Assembly (NCBI RefSeq): GCF_002632615.1
Contig: NZ_NITZ01000023.1
Location: 1-64,000 of the forward strand
DNA length: 64,000 nucleotides
Direction of reading: 5' to 3'
DNA from: Xenorhabdus miraniensis
Lineage (GTDB): Bacteria; Pseudomonadota; Gammaproteobacteria; Enterobacterales; Enterobacteriaceae
In this document: one piece after another, positions 8,212-17,500 of the stretch
Layout of the letters: the number at the start of each line of letters is the position of its first letter
How positions within the stretch are numbered: the stretch's first letter is position 1
Notes under the pieces: generated by a model
Told to the model about the DNA's origin: nothing
The model's input: only the letters and a program-made list of their open reading frames with translations
The model's database searches: none
Made by a program: the position numbers and the translations under genes

Positions 8212-9642
8212 TTAGTCGTTGGAACTCATTACGTGTTTGATACGCGTATATTCATCGAAACCATAAGCCGACAGATCTTTACCGTACCCAGAGTTTTTGA
8301 AGCCGCCATGCGGTGCTTCAGCCGTAAGAGGAATATGGGTGTTAATCCAGACAGTTCCAAAATCAAGCTCACGAGACAGGCGCAATGTGCGGCCATGGTC
8401 GCGGGTCCAGACACTGGAGGCCAACCCGTATTTCACATCATTAGCTTTCTCGATAGCATCCTGCTCTGTCAGGAACTTCTGCACTGTGATAACAGGGCCA
8501 AAAATCTCGGTCTGAATCATTTCATCGCTCTGCTCCAGACCGGTAATCACCGTAGGTTCAAAGTAATATCCCGAACGATCGGCCTGACGGCCTCCTGTTT
8601 CGATACGGGCATGAGCGGGCAGACGGGCAATGAATCCTTTGACCTGCTCTAGCTGGCGGATATTATTCAGCGGCCCATACAGCGCCTCTTTATCTTCTGG
8701 ATTGCCAAAACGGGTGGCTTTAGCTGCCGCCACCAATTTAGTGACGAAGATATCGTGAACAGATTCATGCACCAGCACACGTGAAGCCGCCGTGCAGTCC
8801 TGACCGGCATTGAAGTACCCCGCGGTAACAATGGTCTCTACCGCTTTGTCTATATCCGCATCAGCAAAAATAACTACTGGCGCTTTGCCACCCAGTTCCA
8901 GATGCGCTCTGGTGAGATTAGCTGCTGCCGAAGAGGCAACCTGCAAACCTGCACGTACGGAACCGGTGATGGAAACCATAGCCGGCGTTTTGTGTGAAAC
9001 TACCAGAGCACCCGCGCTGGCATTACCCAAAACCACATTGAAGGTGCCGGCAGGAAAGAACGGAGCGGACAGTTCAGCCAGTAACAGGGTACTCTCCGGC
9101 GTAGTATCGCTCGGTTTAAGCACCACGGCATTACCTGCTGCCAGCGCAGGCGCTATCTTCCACACCGCCATCATCAACGGATAGTTCCATGGGGTAACCT
9201 GCCCTACTACGCCCAGCGGTTCACGCCGGATACTGGTAGTCATACCAGAAAGATATTCAGCTGTGGCCTTACCTTCCAAAAAACGCGCTGCACCGGCGAA
9301 GAAACGGATATGATCCACCGATGTTGCAATCTCCTCGGAGGCAATCAGGTGTTTGAGCTGCCCGGTATTGCGGCTTTGCGACTCAATCAGGCGTTCAGCA
9401 TTTTTTTCTACCGCATCAGCCAGCGCTAACAACGCCTGCTGACGTGCCGAGGGAGTGCTGCGTCCCCAAATTTTAAACGCCTCTTTGGCCGATGCGTAAG
9501 CATCATCAACATCCGCCGCGGTCGCGTTAGGAGAACGCGCATAAGATTCACCGGTGACCGGGCTTACCAGATCAAAATATTCGGAACCTTTAGATTCAGT
9601 ATACTGACCATTAATGAAATGCCTGAGCGTTGGTACTGACAT
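8212..9642 (-). CDS. NAD(P)-dependent aminoaldehyde dehydrogenase (gamma-aminobutyraldehyde type)
   Basis: 476 residues from the ATG at 9642 (MSVPTLRHFINGQY), which follows an AGGAGG site. The upstream extension of the frame to 9717 is probably not translated. ALDH hallmarks are present: TPWNYPLMMAVWKIAPALAAGN, the catalytic glutamate in HLELGGKAPV, the catalytic cysteine in NAGQDCTA, and EIFGPV. The nearest named enzymes are aminobutyraldehyde dehydrogenases, which oxidise 4-aminobutanal to 4-aminobutyrate; the neighbouring aminotransferase would act next. It is the first gene of the operon. Another omega-amino aldehyde or betaine aldehyde remains possible. Confidence 0.85.
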   Translation of the reverse strand: MSVPTLRHFINGQYTESKGSEYFDLVSPVTGESYARSPNATAADVDDAYASAKEAFKIWGRSTPSARQQALLALADAVEKNAERLIESQSRNTGQLKHLIASEEIATSVDHIRFFAGAARFLEGKATAEYLSGMTTSIRREPLGVVGQVTPWNYPLMMAVWKIAPALAAGNAVVLKPSDTTPESTLLLAELSAPFFPAGTFNVVLGNASAGALVVSHKTPAMVSITGSVRAGLQVASSAAANLTRAHLELGGKAPVVIFADADIDKAVETIVTAGYFNAGQDCTAASRVLVHESVHDIFVTKLVAAAKATRFGNPEDKEALYGPLNNIRQLEQVKGFIARLPAHARIETGGRQADRSGYYFEPTVITGLEQSDEMIQTEIFGPVITVQKFLTEQDAIEKANDVKYGLASSVWTRDHGRTLRLSRELDFGTVWINTHIPLTAEAPHGGFKNSGYGKDLSAYGFDEYTRIKHVMSSND

Positions 9643-10168
9643 CGCTACCTCCTGATAGATTAAATGTATAAGATATAACCTATGATTTAATATATTTAAT
9701 GGTTGCATTTCAGTCAAACTTGTAGCAGAAATGTAAAAACAAGAGGTAATTTAGATACATACATGTAACTTTCAGTGTTTCTGTCAGAAAAAAATATTCA
9801 GATCTGTGAAGAGGATCGAGGATTTCATATTTACGGATCGGATGTTACGAAGCGGATGTTACGAAACGGACAGTACGAACAAACCAGCTGACTCAGTTCG
9901 GTTTATGACACTGCACTGTTACAAATAGACTTATCGGTTATCATGAAACCACCGCGAATCGTCATTTGAAATGACGACATCAATCAGGAAAAGCAGGTCC
10001 CTGAAAATGGCGGCTCCGAAAGCCGTTTGCCTGTCGAGCAAAGCGCAGACCTTATCGACTATCTGACCGCCAACTTGTTATATACGATCGCCCAAATTAT
10101 GGCCTATGTTCGGGAGTGTTGGCAGATTACTTTCATTCTTACGCAGATTTATTAACAGCGTATATCAA
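9643..10168. other. Intergenic region upstream of the amine-catabolism operon
   Basis: Holds the promoter region of the minus-strand operon and the tandem repeats at 9839-9880. On the plus strand a frame without a start codon stays open from 9970 to a stop at 10153-10155. Its translation (QVPENGGSESRLPVEQSADL is part) looks protein-like but matches no family I know. It may be a gene fragment. No terminator is evident after tnaB. Confidence 0.4.
9839..9880. repeat. Three tandem 14-bp repeats (iteron-like)
   Basis: Two near-perfect copies, CGGATGTTACGAAG and CGGATGTTACGAAA, are followed by a diverged third, CGGACAGTACGAAC. A partial copy (TTACGGAT) ends at 9838. They sit ~200 bp upstream of the dehydrogenase start. 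Helically spaced repeats (14 bp) may be binding sites of a regulator; this is inferred from pattern only. Confidence 0.75.
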
Positions 10169-11416
10169 TCAGTGATAAATAGGTAATAAATTAAACTGTG
10201 CCAATAATTGGCAAATGATACCGAATATACCAAATGCAATGACTGTATAAATTAACCCCTTACCGCCCCATACTTTAAAACCAAATTCAGAAAATTTTTT
10301 TCGGGCTTTTAATACCATCACTGCGGGACAGATAATCGCCCAAATACAAGCTGCCATACCAGCATACGCAATAGCAATTAAAAATCCGTTTGGAAAAAAC
10401 ATACATAACAACAGAGGAGGAGTAAAACAAATCAGTGCTGATTTCAATCTTCCGCCAGAATTATCCTTAAAATTAAGCGTAGCCAATATATAATCGAATA
10501 ATCCAATTGCAACGCCTAAGAATGAGCAAAATACCGCACTAATTGAGAACCATAATAAAAATGTTTCGATATAATCGCTAGTTAGCACAGTATAAAGAGA
10601 ATCAATAAACGCGTCTAAATTACCTCCTTTGTTAATAATGGTAATAAATTGTTCTCTTGGTAAATTCCCCATAGTGCCGATCATCCAAAGTAAATAAATG
10701 ATCAACGCAAGAACACATCCGACAATACAACTTTTTACCACTTTTCTTTCATTCTGATTATAAATTTTATATAAACTACACACATTTCCATGATAACCAA
10801 ATGAAGTAATCGCATATGGAATAATAATAAAAACAAAAGGATACAATGCTAACTGGTTACTTCCCTCTACCGAAAAACTAAAGAGTAATGAACTTTTTGC
10901 TTGTATAAACAAGCCTGAAAAAGCCAATACAAAAAGCACTATTTTAATGAAAAGAAATAGTGAAGTAAGCCGGCTCGCACATGTCCCTCCCCACCATATG
11001 GTTGCACCAAGGACAATGGAAAAGATAATAAAAATCGCTCTCAGGTTGATATTATATCCATAGAGGCGTGAAGCGCCATAAATAACAGATCCAGCAGCGG
11101 AAATATAGGCATACATTAATATATATAAAACGAAAATCAATGATACATTAGCAATATAACATGCCCACTTTGGTAATAACTCTTTTGAAATATAAAAGTA
11201 ATTTGTTCCTGCGCCATACTTTGATGTGCATTCAAGAATATATATTCCAGAATGAAGCATAATAAAACAAACGATAAGTAAAACCAAAAGAGAGTTAATA
11301 AACCAAGCGCCTGACATTATGGTCGGCAAACTAAACATTCCGGCCCCTATCATTGCACCACCCAGCACAAAACCTCCCACAATAATTGAGGGCTCTTTAT
11401 TAATTAAATGGCTCAT
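10169..11416 (-). CDS. tnaB: Tryptophan-specific permease TnaB (HAAAP family)
   Basis: 415 residues, about 11 hydrophobic segments, beginning with the HAAAP-family signature GGFVLGGAMIGAGMFSLP; PYAITSFGYHGNVCSLYKIY is another family block. The aromatic amino acid:proton symporters TnaB, Mtr and TyrP share this layout. The position 65 bases downstream of tnaA makes it TnaB, importing tryptophan for tryptophanase. The start at 11416 is preceded by AAGGAAAG. An intergenic hairpin at 11445-11467 may tune its level. The gene appears intact. Confidence 0.88.
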   Translation of the reverse strand: MSHLINKEPSIIVGGFVLGGAMIGAGMFSLPTIMSGAWFINSLLVLLIVCFIMLHSGIYILECTSKYGAGTNYFYISKELLPKWACYIANVSLIFVLYILMYAYISAAGSVIYGASRLYGYNINLRAIFIIFSIVLGATIWWGGTCASRLTSLFLFIKIVLFVLAFSGLFIQAKSSLLFSFSVEGSNQLALYPFVFIIIPYAITSFGYHGNVCSLYKIYNQNERKVVKSCIVGCVLALIIYLLWMIGTMGNLPREQFITIINKGGNLDAFIDSLYTVLTSDYIETFLLWFSISAVFCSFLGVAIGLFDYILATLNFKDNSGGRLKSALICFTPPLLLCMFFPNGFLIAIAYAGMAACIWAIICPAVMVLKARKKFSEFGFKVWGGKGLIYTVIAFGIFGIICQLLAQFNLLPIYH

Positions 11417-11444
11417 TGTTCTTTCCTTAATAGAATAAGGATAA

Positions 11445-11467
11445 GGCTCCCGTATTGCACGAGAGCC
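11445..11467 (-). promoter_or_regulatory. Hairpin between tnaA and tnaB
   Basis: A 9-bp stem (GGCTCCCGT / ACGAGAGCC, one non-Watson-Crick pair, loop of 5) lies between the tnaA stop and the tnaB ribosome-binding site. There is no long U run after it on the minus strand, so it is more likely an RNA-stability element or partial terminator than a full stop. Confidence 0.45.
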
Positions 11468-11481
11468 GTTATTAATGATGG

Positions 11482-12885
11482 TTATTTGATAGGTTTTAAT
11501 CTGGCCGTAAAGTGTCTTAATACCGGAGGCTCATATTCAAATTCAAGCCCTTTAAGGGTTGGGAGCTTATCTTTCAGGCCAATTAATGTATCTGCAATAT
11601 AATCCATATGGTCATTGGTATATACCCGGCGAGCAATAGTCAGGCGCATAAATTCCATAGCAGAAGGTTTCTGTTCTCCTGTTGCCGGATCACGTCCTAA
11701 AAGAAACGAGCCAATTTCTACCGCACGCACACCTGATTCCAGATAAAGTGCATTAATAACAGCCTGAGCAGGGAACTGATCTCCGGGAATATGAGGAACT
11801 AATTTTTTACAGTCGACAAAAACAGCATGTCCGCCAGTAGGGTACTGAATAGGAATACCACCTTCCCGCAGGCGATCTCCCAGATATTTCACCTGACCGA
11901 TACGATAATGCAGATATTCTTCCTTCGTTCCTTCTTCTAACCCTTGAACCATTGCTGCCATATCACGCCCAGCGAGTCCACCGTAGGTGACAAATCCTTC
12001 CATAGGAACACAACGTTGTCTTGCTAAAGTAAAGGTATTTTCATCATTTTTAATACATACCAATCCACCGATGTTTAATAATGGATCTTTTTTCGCTGAC
12101 ATAGTTAATGCATCTGCATATTTGTACATCTCAAAAATAATTTCTTTGATTGTTGCGTTTTTATATTTAGGATCGCGCTCTTTAATAAAGTAGGCGTTTT
12201 CACAGAAACGCGCTGAATCCATGACTACAAAAATATTATGTTGTTTGGCTATTTCATATACTTCTTTTAAATTACTCAGTGCGACCGGCTGACCGCCTGC
12301 ACTATTACAAGTTACCGTTGATACAATAGCAACCACATTATCCCCACCGTGTTCAGCAATAGTGGCTTTTAATTTTTCAATATCAAAATTACCTTTCCAA
12401 TCATAATAATTTTCAGAGTCAAATGCTTTTTCAGTGACAATGTTAATTGCCTTACAACCGTTTAATTCTACGTGTGCTGCGGTTGTATCAAAGTGGAAAT
12501 TTGAAATAAAGACAGGCTGTTTCGCTTTACCTTCTTGTTGTTTCATTTTTAACAACACCGGGAAAAGAATATTCTCTGCCCCACGTCCCTGATGAGCAGG
12601 AATAACATAATCGTAATCAAATAATTCTTTTACCTTATCCTTTAAATCGTAATAATTTCTGGAACCTGCATAAGCTTCATCACCAGTCATCATCGCAGCC
12701 CATTGCTGGTCACTCATCGCATTTGTTCCGGAGTCGGTTAATAGATCGATATATACCGCACTGCTGGGAAGTAAAAATGGGTTATAACCTGCTTCTTTTA
12801 ATGCCGCCTCACGCTCTTCTCTTGATGGAATGCGGATATTTTCTACCATTTTAATGCGGAACGGTTCTACGATTCTTTTAGCCAT
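11482..12885 (-). CDS. tnaA: Tryptophanase (tryptophan indole-lyase)
   Basis: 467 residues, full family length. PLP enzyme that cleaves L-tryptophan to indole, pyruvate and ammonia. It carries [23 protein letters not shown], the HQGRGAEN block, [13 protein letters not shown] and the Schiff-base lysine in TMSAKKDPL. From memory it is very close to the Proteus vulgaris enzyme (N-terminus [15 protein letters not shown]) and clearly tryptophanase rather than tyrosine phenol-lyase: it has DSARF...ENAYF and ends in [13 protein letters not shown]. It is preceded by the TnaC leader, so expression should be tryptophan-induced by ribosome stalling and anti-termination, with catabolite control. It predicts an indole-positive organism. 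Confidence 0.95.
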   Translation of the reverse strand: MAKRIVEPFRIKMVENIRIPSREEREAALKEAGYNPFLLPSSAVYIDLLTDSGTNAMSDQQWAAMMTGDEAYAGSRNYYDLKDKVKELFDYDYVIPAHQGRGAENILFPVLLKMKQQEGKAKQPVFISNFHFDTTAAHVELNGCKAINIVTEKAFDSENYYDWKGNFDIEKLKATIAEHGGDNVVAIVSTVTCNSAGGQPVALSNLKEVYEIAKQHNIFVVMDSARFCENAYFIKERDPKYKNATIKEIIFEMYKYADALTMSAKKDPLLNIGGLVCIKNDENTFTLARQRCVPMEGFVTYGGLAGRDMAAMVQGLEEGTKEEYLHYRIGQVKYLGDRLREGGIPIQYPTGGHAVFVDCKKLVPHIPGDQFPAQAVINALYLESGVRAVEIGSFLLGRDPATGEQKPSAMEFMRLTIARRVYTNDHMDYIADTLIGLKDKLPTLKGLEFEYEPPVLRHFTARLKPIK

Positions 12886-12993
12886 AACAATACCTTTAAT
12901 ATGAAATTAAATAATTTAAGTAAAATTTTCTGACTCTTTTTGCATGAGCAAAAAAAGCGAAATAAAAATGAAAAGAGGAAAATAAATCAGGTA

Positions 12994-13098
12994 TTATTTT
13001 TGAGGGAAAAAGAAGGCGAGTTCGGTATCAATATTAAACCATTTCTTCATATTGAAGAAACCTCTTAATACTATTAACACTTCATAAGACGAGTACAT
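12994..13098 (-). CDS. tnaC: TnaC tryptophanase leader peptide
   Basis: A 34-codon frame, too short for ordinary gene calling, ends 108 bases before tnaA. It reads MYSSYEVL...NMKKWFNIDTELAFFFPQK and has an AAGGA site eight bases before the ATG. The core WFNID is the conserved TnaC motif: the tryptophan and aspartate are the residues that make the ribosome stall when free tryptophan is bound, hiding the Rho-loading site. The Proteus-type leader is known to continue past the D with a longer tail, as here. The stop is TAA rather than E. coli's UGA; in the Proteus/E. coli model stalling is at the end of the reading frame, so this detail may affect strength. Confidence 0.92.
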   Translation of the reverse strand: MYSSYEVLIVLRGFFNMKKWFNIDTELAFFFPQK

Positions 13099-13129
13099 AC
13101 TTTTATCCTTCCATTCTGGAACTAGTATA

Positions 13130-13246
13130 CTTTTCGTAACAATGTATATAACAGTTAAGACCATATAGTAATAGTATCAATGTATAAATTGAACAATAAT
13201 CACATTATTAGTAAGTTACTCATAAATAACTTAGACATTCGTCACA
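13130..13246 (-). promoter_or_regulatory. Probable tna promoter region with CRP-like sites
   Basis: On the minus strand TGTGA-N6-TTCAA lies at 13190-13204, and TGTGA-N6-TCTAA at about 13231-13246. Each has one perfect CRP half-site and one weak half. A TTATAT -10-like element lies ~50 bases downstream of the first site, consistent with a CRP site centred near -61. tna operons are known to be catabolite-controlled. Hand-read; individual bases of the promoter are uncertain. Confidence 0.4.
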
Positions 13247-13399
13247 TTAATTTTCCTTGTGGTTACTCTGGTCTATTAATAATGATGAATGCTCAGATAT
13301 GCTAACCCGCCCGAAAAACACCACTATCCGTGATCTGGTCATTTTGCCAAGCAGCGTTGATCTTTAGCCACAAAAGAGATAGGCGCTGAAGGAGAAACT

Positions 13400-13642
13400 A
13401 TGAACAATAATGTACAGAGCAGACAGGACAGCAACAAAGTTATCATTGGTATTGATGTCGGTACAGGCAGTGCCCGTGCCGGTATCGGTATCGGTATCGG
13501 TTTCGATTCCACCTGCTCATTGGTCGTACTGGATAAAGATAAGGAGCCGATTTCTGTCAGTCCGAGTAAAGACCCGAACCGTAATATCATTGTCTGGATG
13601 GATCACCGGGCGACAGCACAGGCAGAACGCATCAACACCTGA
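13400..13642 (+). pseudogene. FGGY-family carbohydrate kinase fragment (ribulokinase-like), internal deletion
   Basis: 80 residues with an intact start (GGAG site, ATG at 13400). [15 protein letters not shown] is the N-terminal phosphate-binding motif of FGGY kinases. It jumps directly into [20 protein letters not shown] and [19 protein letters not shown], which in complete enzymes lies some 40 residues further on. The junction is a GGTATC hexamer repeated 3.5 times (13481-13501). The protein then stops, about 450 residues short. So this is a relic of a sugar-catabolism gene, probably trimmed when the neighbouring NRPS locus arrived. Confidence 0.85.
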
Positions 13643-13925
13643 AAACAAAAATATATTATTAAACAATATATTAGTCGCGTGTAATTACGAACTACCACAA
13701 AACTTATCTGCTGACGGTATCAGGAAAAAGTATCGCAATAGGATACATCGTACTCAACTATGACAAATAAAATACATAAGAAAGTTTTGTGAAAATAATT
13801 CAGGTATCTGTGATACTGAATGGGCATTACATATCAAATGCTATCGCAAATGATTATACCAAACCGTTATACTGTTCAAATTGTTCAAATTCCACCCAGA
13901 AAACCTTAATATTCTCAAGTAGTTA

Positions 13926-13954
13926 TTGACATACTATTAGTTATACAACATTAT
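13926..13954 (+). promoter_or_regulatory. Candidate sigma-70 promoter upstream of NRPS genes
   Basis: Perfect -35 hexamer TTGACA (13926-13931), 17-base spacer, CATTAT as -10 (four of six consensus bases). It would give a ~600-base untranslated leader before the first NRPS gene, so a closer promoter may also exist. Confidence 0.35.
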
Positions 13955-14299
13955 TAATATGTAAACTAATTGATTTAAATGTTGCATGTTTTATAAGTAT
14001 TGGTCACAACTGCATCGCTGTTGTGTCTTTGTTGTTACTGATAGAGGTTATGCAAGATTATGATGAAAGATCATTATGTAAAATTCTTTCCCTGCGTTCA
14101 TCACTCATGGCTGCAAGAATACAAAAACACTTTAACTCACTATTCATATAAGTTAGAAAAGTTTAACCTTTATTCCTTTAAATCCAACCTTAAGACAAAC
14201 ATCAGATCCTTTTCCAAACAACACCCAGCTCCGGCCAAAATCAACTGCCATTCATCATCAACTGGATAATTTATACCGGAAGGTGATCATAAAATAATT

Positions 14300-14335
14300 T
14301 TCATCGCTGTATGATAATTAAAATACAGCGATGAA
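14300..14335. repeat. Perfect 13-bp inverted repeat upstream of NRPS genes
   Basis: TCATCGCTGTAT (14301-14312) pairs with ATACAGCGATGA (14323-14334) across a 10-base loop; one further T-A pair extends the stem. It lacks a clean T run on the plus strand. It could be an RNA leader hairpin, a weak terminator on either strand, or a protein-binding palindrome. Confidence 0.7.
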
Positions 14336-14575
14336 GATTAATTTATTTATTGCCATCCAAAATCAACCAAGTTTTCTGAATTATTATTTTAACTCACTTA
14401 TACATTGCTGAAATAAGCAAGGTGGACTTTATATGCAAAATTAAATATTAGCGCTTTTTTATTAACCATAAGCACCTACATTTATCATGCTGATGCTAAA
14501 TAACATACCTGAGTGATTAAAAATATCACTTAGTTCTATTTCTATTAATTTTCCGACTGGAACAGAAAGAAAAAA

Positions 14576-17500
14576 ATGTTATTGCAAAAAATTGAGTATC
14601 ACTTTTCTTATAATGCCGATAAGGTAGCGATTTATTCTAAAACGGACGCCATGACTTATGCACAATTGGCAACCAATTCTTATAATATCGCGAAATCCAT
14701 TAATCAGCGATTAGCTGAATCTGATTCTCTTATCGCCATTTTAATGAACAGACAGCCTGCTATTATTGCAACGCTTCTTGGAGTTATGCGATCAGGCAAT
14801 GCCTATTCCATTGTGGAAGCAGGCAATAATCATCAAGAAACAATGGCAAGGTTGAATGCCATTCAACCGGATTTCATTATCACTGACGAAGATAATGAAA
14901 CGTTCGCAGAGGAAAGCGGTTTCCGTTGGATAACTTACCGTGCAGCAGCCTCTGACCAGAATGATTCAAGGCTTCCATTAATGCCAGAAGGTCACACTGT
15001 AGCCTATGTATTATATACTTCAGGTTCAACAGGAATACCTAAAGGTGTTGAGGTTAGTCATGATAACCTGACCCATTATTGTCGCTCATTAACTGAACAA
15101 CTAAACTTAGCGCCTCATTTAACATATGGTCATGTCAGCACACTGGCCGCTGATTTAGGTAATACATGCCTGTTCTTATCTCTTTGGTCTGGTGGTTCGT
15201 TATACCTCGCCAGTGAATCAGAACGAAAAGATCCTGCTGCCCTTGCCCGCCTTATCGCTGACAAAAAAATCCAGTTTTTAAAGATAACGCCAACCCATTG
15301 GCGACCTGTTCTAACAGCACTACAGGCTCAAAAGTATAATGAACCTCTTTTAGAATACCTGTTGTTGGGGGGTGAGGCCCTGCAAACAGAACTGGCTCAA
15401 ACCAGCCTTGATCAACTGACAACACGACATTTAGTCAATCACTATGGTCCAACTGAAACGACTATCGGTGTCACAATCCATCAAGCTTCTCTTCAGGAGT
15501 TAAACGCTACCACCGAATTAACATTACCGATTGGTCAACCTTTCGGGTGTACTCAAATTCTTTTACGTAGGAATGATGGTGAATTCAGCGACAAAGGTTC
15601 CATTGAAGGGGAATTATTCATCGGTGGCCCTTCTGTAGCAAAAGGTTACAGAAATTTGCCTCAGGCCAGTGCGGAGCGCTTTGTAGAACTCTCTGGTTAT
15701 ACCGGTCGGTATTACCGCACAGGTGACCGGGTTCGAAAAGAAGCTAACGGGACACTACATTTTCTCGGTAGGGTTGATAGACAGGTTAAAATTAAAGGTT
15801 ATCGGGTCGAACTTGAAGCAGTAGAACGAGAAATACGTCACCTTGGCGGTGTCGATCATGCTGTCGCCTTCTGTCACCGTTACAATAACCACGATTATTT
15901 ATTGTGTGCTTACTCAGGCATCGCAAATAATATTGAGGCAATGCGCCATACTCTCAGTGAGCGTGTCCCTTCTTATATGATCCCTGCCCGCTTCGAATAT
16001 CTTGGCAGTATGCCGATGACTCCCAACGGCAAAGTAGATTTAGCATCTATCAAGAAAATATTGATTGAAAATTTCGAACAGCGTCAGTCTAAAGAATCAA
16101 TAGGCCCTGTCGGTAACCTTGCCGATAAATGCGAACAAGATGTTATACGCGCATTTAAAAAACAGCTTCAAGGCGTGATATTCACAATAAATGATGATTT
16201 CTTCCAATTAGGAGGAGATTCGCTTGATGCTATTCAACTGGTGTCCGATTTACAGCTTCAGGGTTATCCTCTCACCGCACATAGTTTTCTTGCCCAACCC
16301 TCGGTACAAGGCGTGTTGACGAGTTTACGCAACTCGAATAATCATAAAACAACTCAACGTAAGAAACACAGTGAAGCAACTTCTTGTTCTCCTTCACAGC
16401 AATGGTTCTTCCGGCAAAATATGAAGGAGCCGAACCGTTGGACTCAGGCACTCGCTCTGGAAGCCGGTACCAAACTTGACCACCACAAACTGAATACTGC
16501 GTTCATGCAGCTTGCTACAGAGCACCCCATGCTCACTGCACGCTTCTTCTGTAATGAGTTACAAGAATGGCAGTTTATTGCCGGCCAAACCAGCCAACAG
16601 CTATTTATCCACGAACGGCTCCACGATAACACGCCTGTCCGCTCTTGGTCAGAAAGAGAATCAGCCGTGCGTGAAGCTTATCAAAGGCTGGAATCACAAT
16701 TAGACCTTCACACAGGTCAACTTTGTCGCGCTACCCTGCTTGATTTCTGCGACGGTCCATCAATCTTACTGTTGATCGCTCACCATTTAGTCGTTGATAT
16801 CATTACATGGCGATTGCTATTAGATGATCTGATAAGGCATTACGCAGTTGAAGCAGGTCTGGAAACTTCAACAAAGTCGTTCAATATCAGCCAGTTTAAT
16901 GACTGGTGTCAACATTTGGAATCTGAACGGAATTCATTCGTTAATGACCTCCATTACTGGCAATCACAGCCACAGATGGAAATAACGGAATTAAATCCCG
17001 GACAAGAAAAAGATTCAAAAACACTATGGCTTGCCCTGACTGAACAGGAATCCAGTCATGTTAATCAAATTGCAGCCAAGAAATGGAACTGCACGCTGGA
17101 CAGATATCTGCTGGCTGCATTCCTTGAAGAAGCAGCGCAACTCAACGGAAAATCAGTTATCAATGTGGATGTAGAGAGTCATGGTCGTTTGTCACTGCGC
17201 TCTGATATTGATGTATCACGTACGGCTGGTTGGTTCACATCCATTTTCCCGCTTACATTCGACATAACTAAAGAAACAGATGACACATTAGTCTCTATCG
17301 TCAACGACAGGATGAACGCACTCCCTCATCTGGGTACAGCTTATGGTCTGTTGCCAAGAACAATAACAAGTACCGCTCCGGCAGCACTCTGCTTTAATTA
17401 TGCCGGGCAATTTAAACTTGGCATGAGAAATGACTGGCAGTTAACGCCAGCCGATGTTGCTCTCCCATCATTAAGAGGAACAACGAATAGCCGCATACAT

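Larger units (their letters stand above)
13643..14575. other. AT-rich upstream region of the NRPS locus
   Basis: About 930 bases without a convincing gene. It holds a candidate sigma-70 promoter (13926-13954) and a long stem-loop (14300-14335). An open frame at 14060-14269 (69 codons) has no family resemblance and a poorly spaced ribosome-binding site; I do not call it a gene. The NRPS ATG at 14576 follows an A-rich weak site (AGAAAGA). Confidence 0.5.

Noticed and set aside
8188..8652. 154-codon plus-strand frame inside the dehydrogenase gene
   Set aside because: Antisense shadow of the aldehyde dehydrogenase; no domain, and the opposite strand is a complete, conserved enzyme.
9970..10155. 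Open plus-strand frame with protein-like composition
   Set aside because: No start codon, no ribosome-binding site and no family match; kept only as a note in the intergenic entry.
11482..12885. Tyrosine phenol-lyase instead of tryptophanase
   Set aside because: The DSARF...ENAYF block, the C-terminal end and the TnaC leader upstream all favour tryptophanase.
14060..14269. 69-codon plus-strand frame before the NRPS genes
   Set aside because: No family resemblance, poorly spaced ribosome-binding site, and composition like the surrounding AT-rich noncoding DNA.
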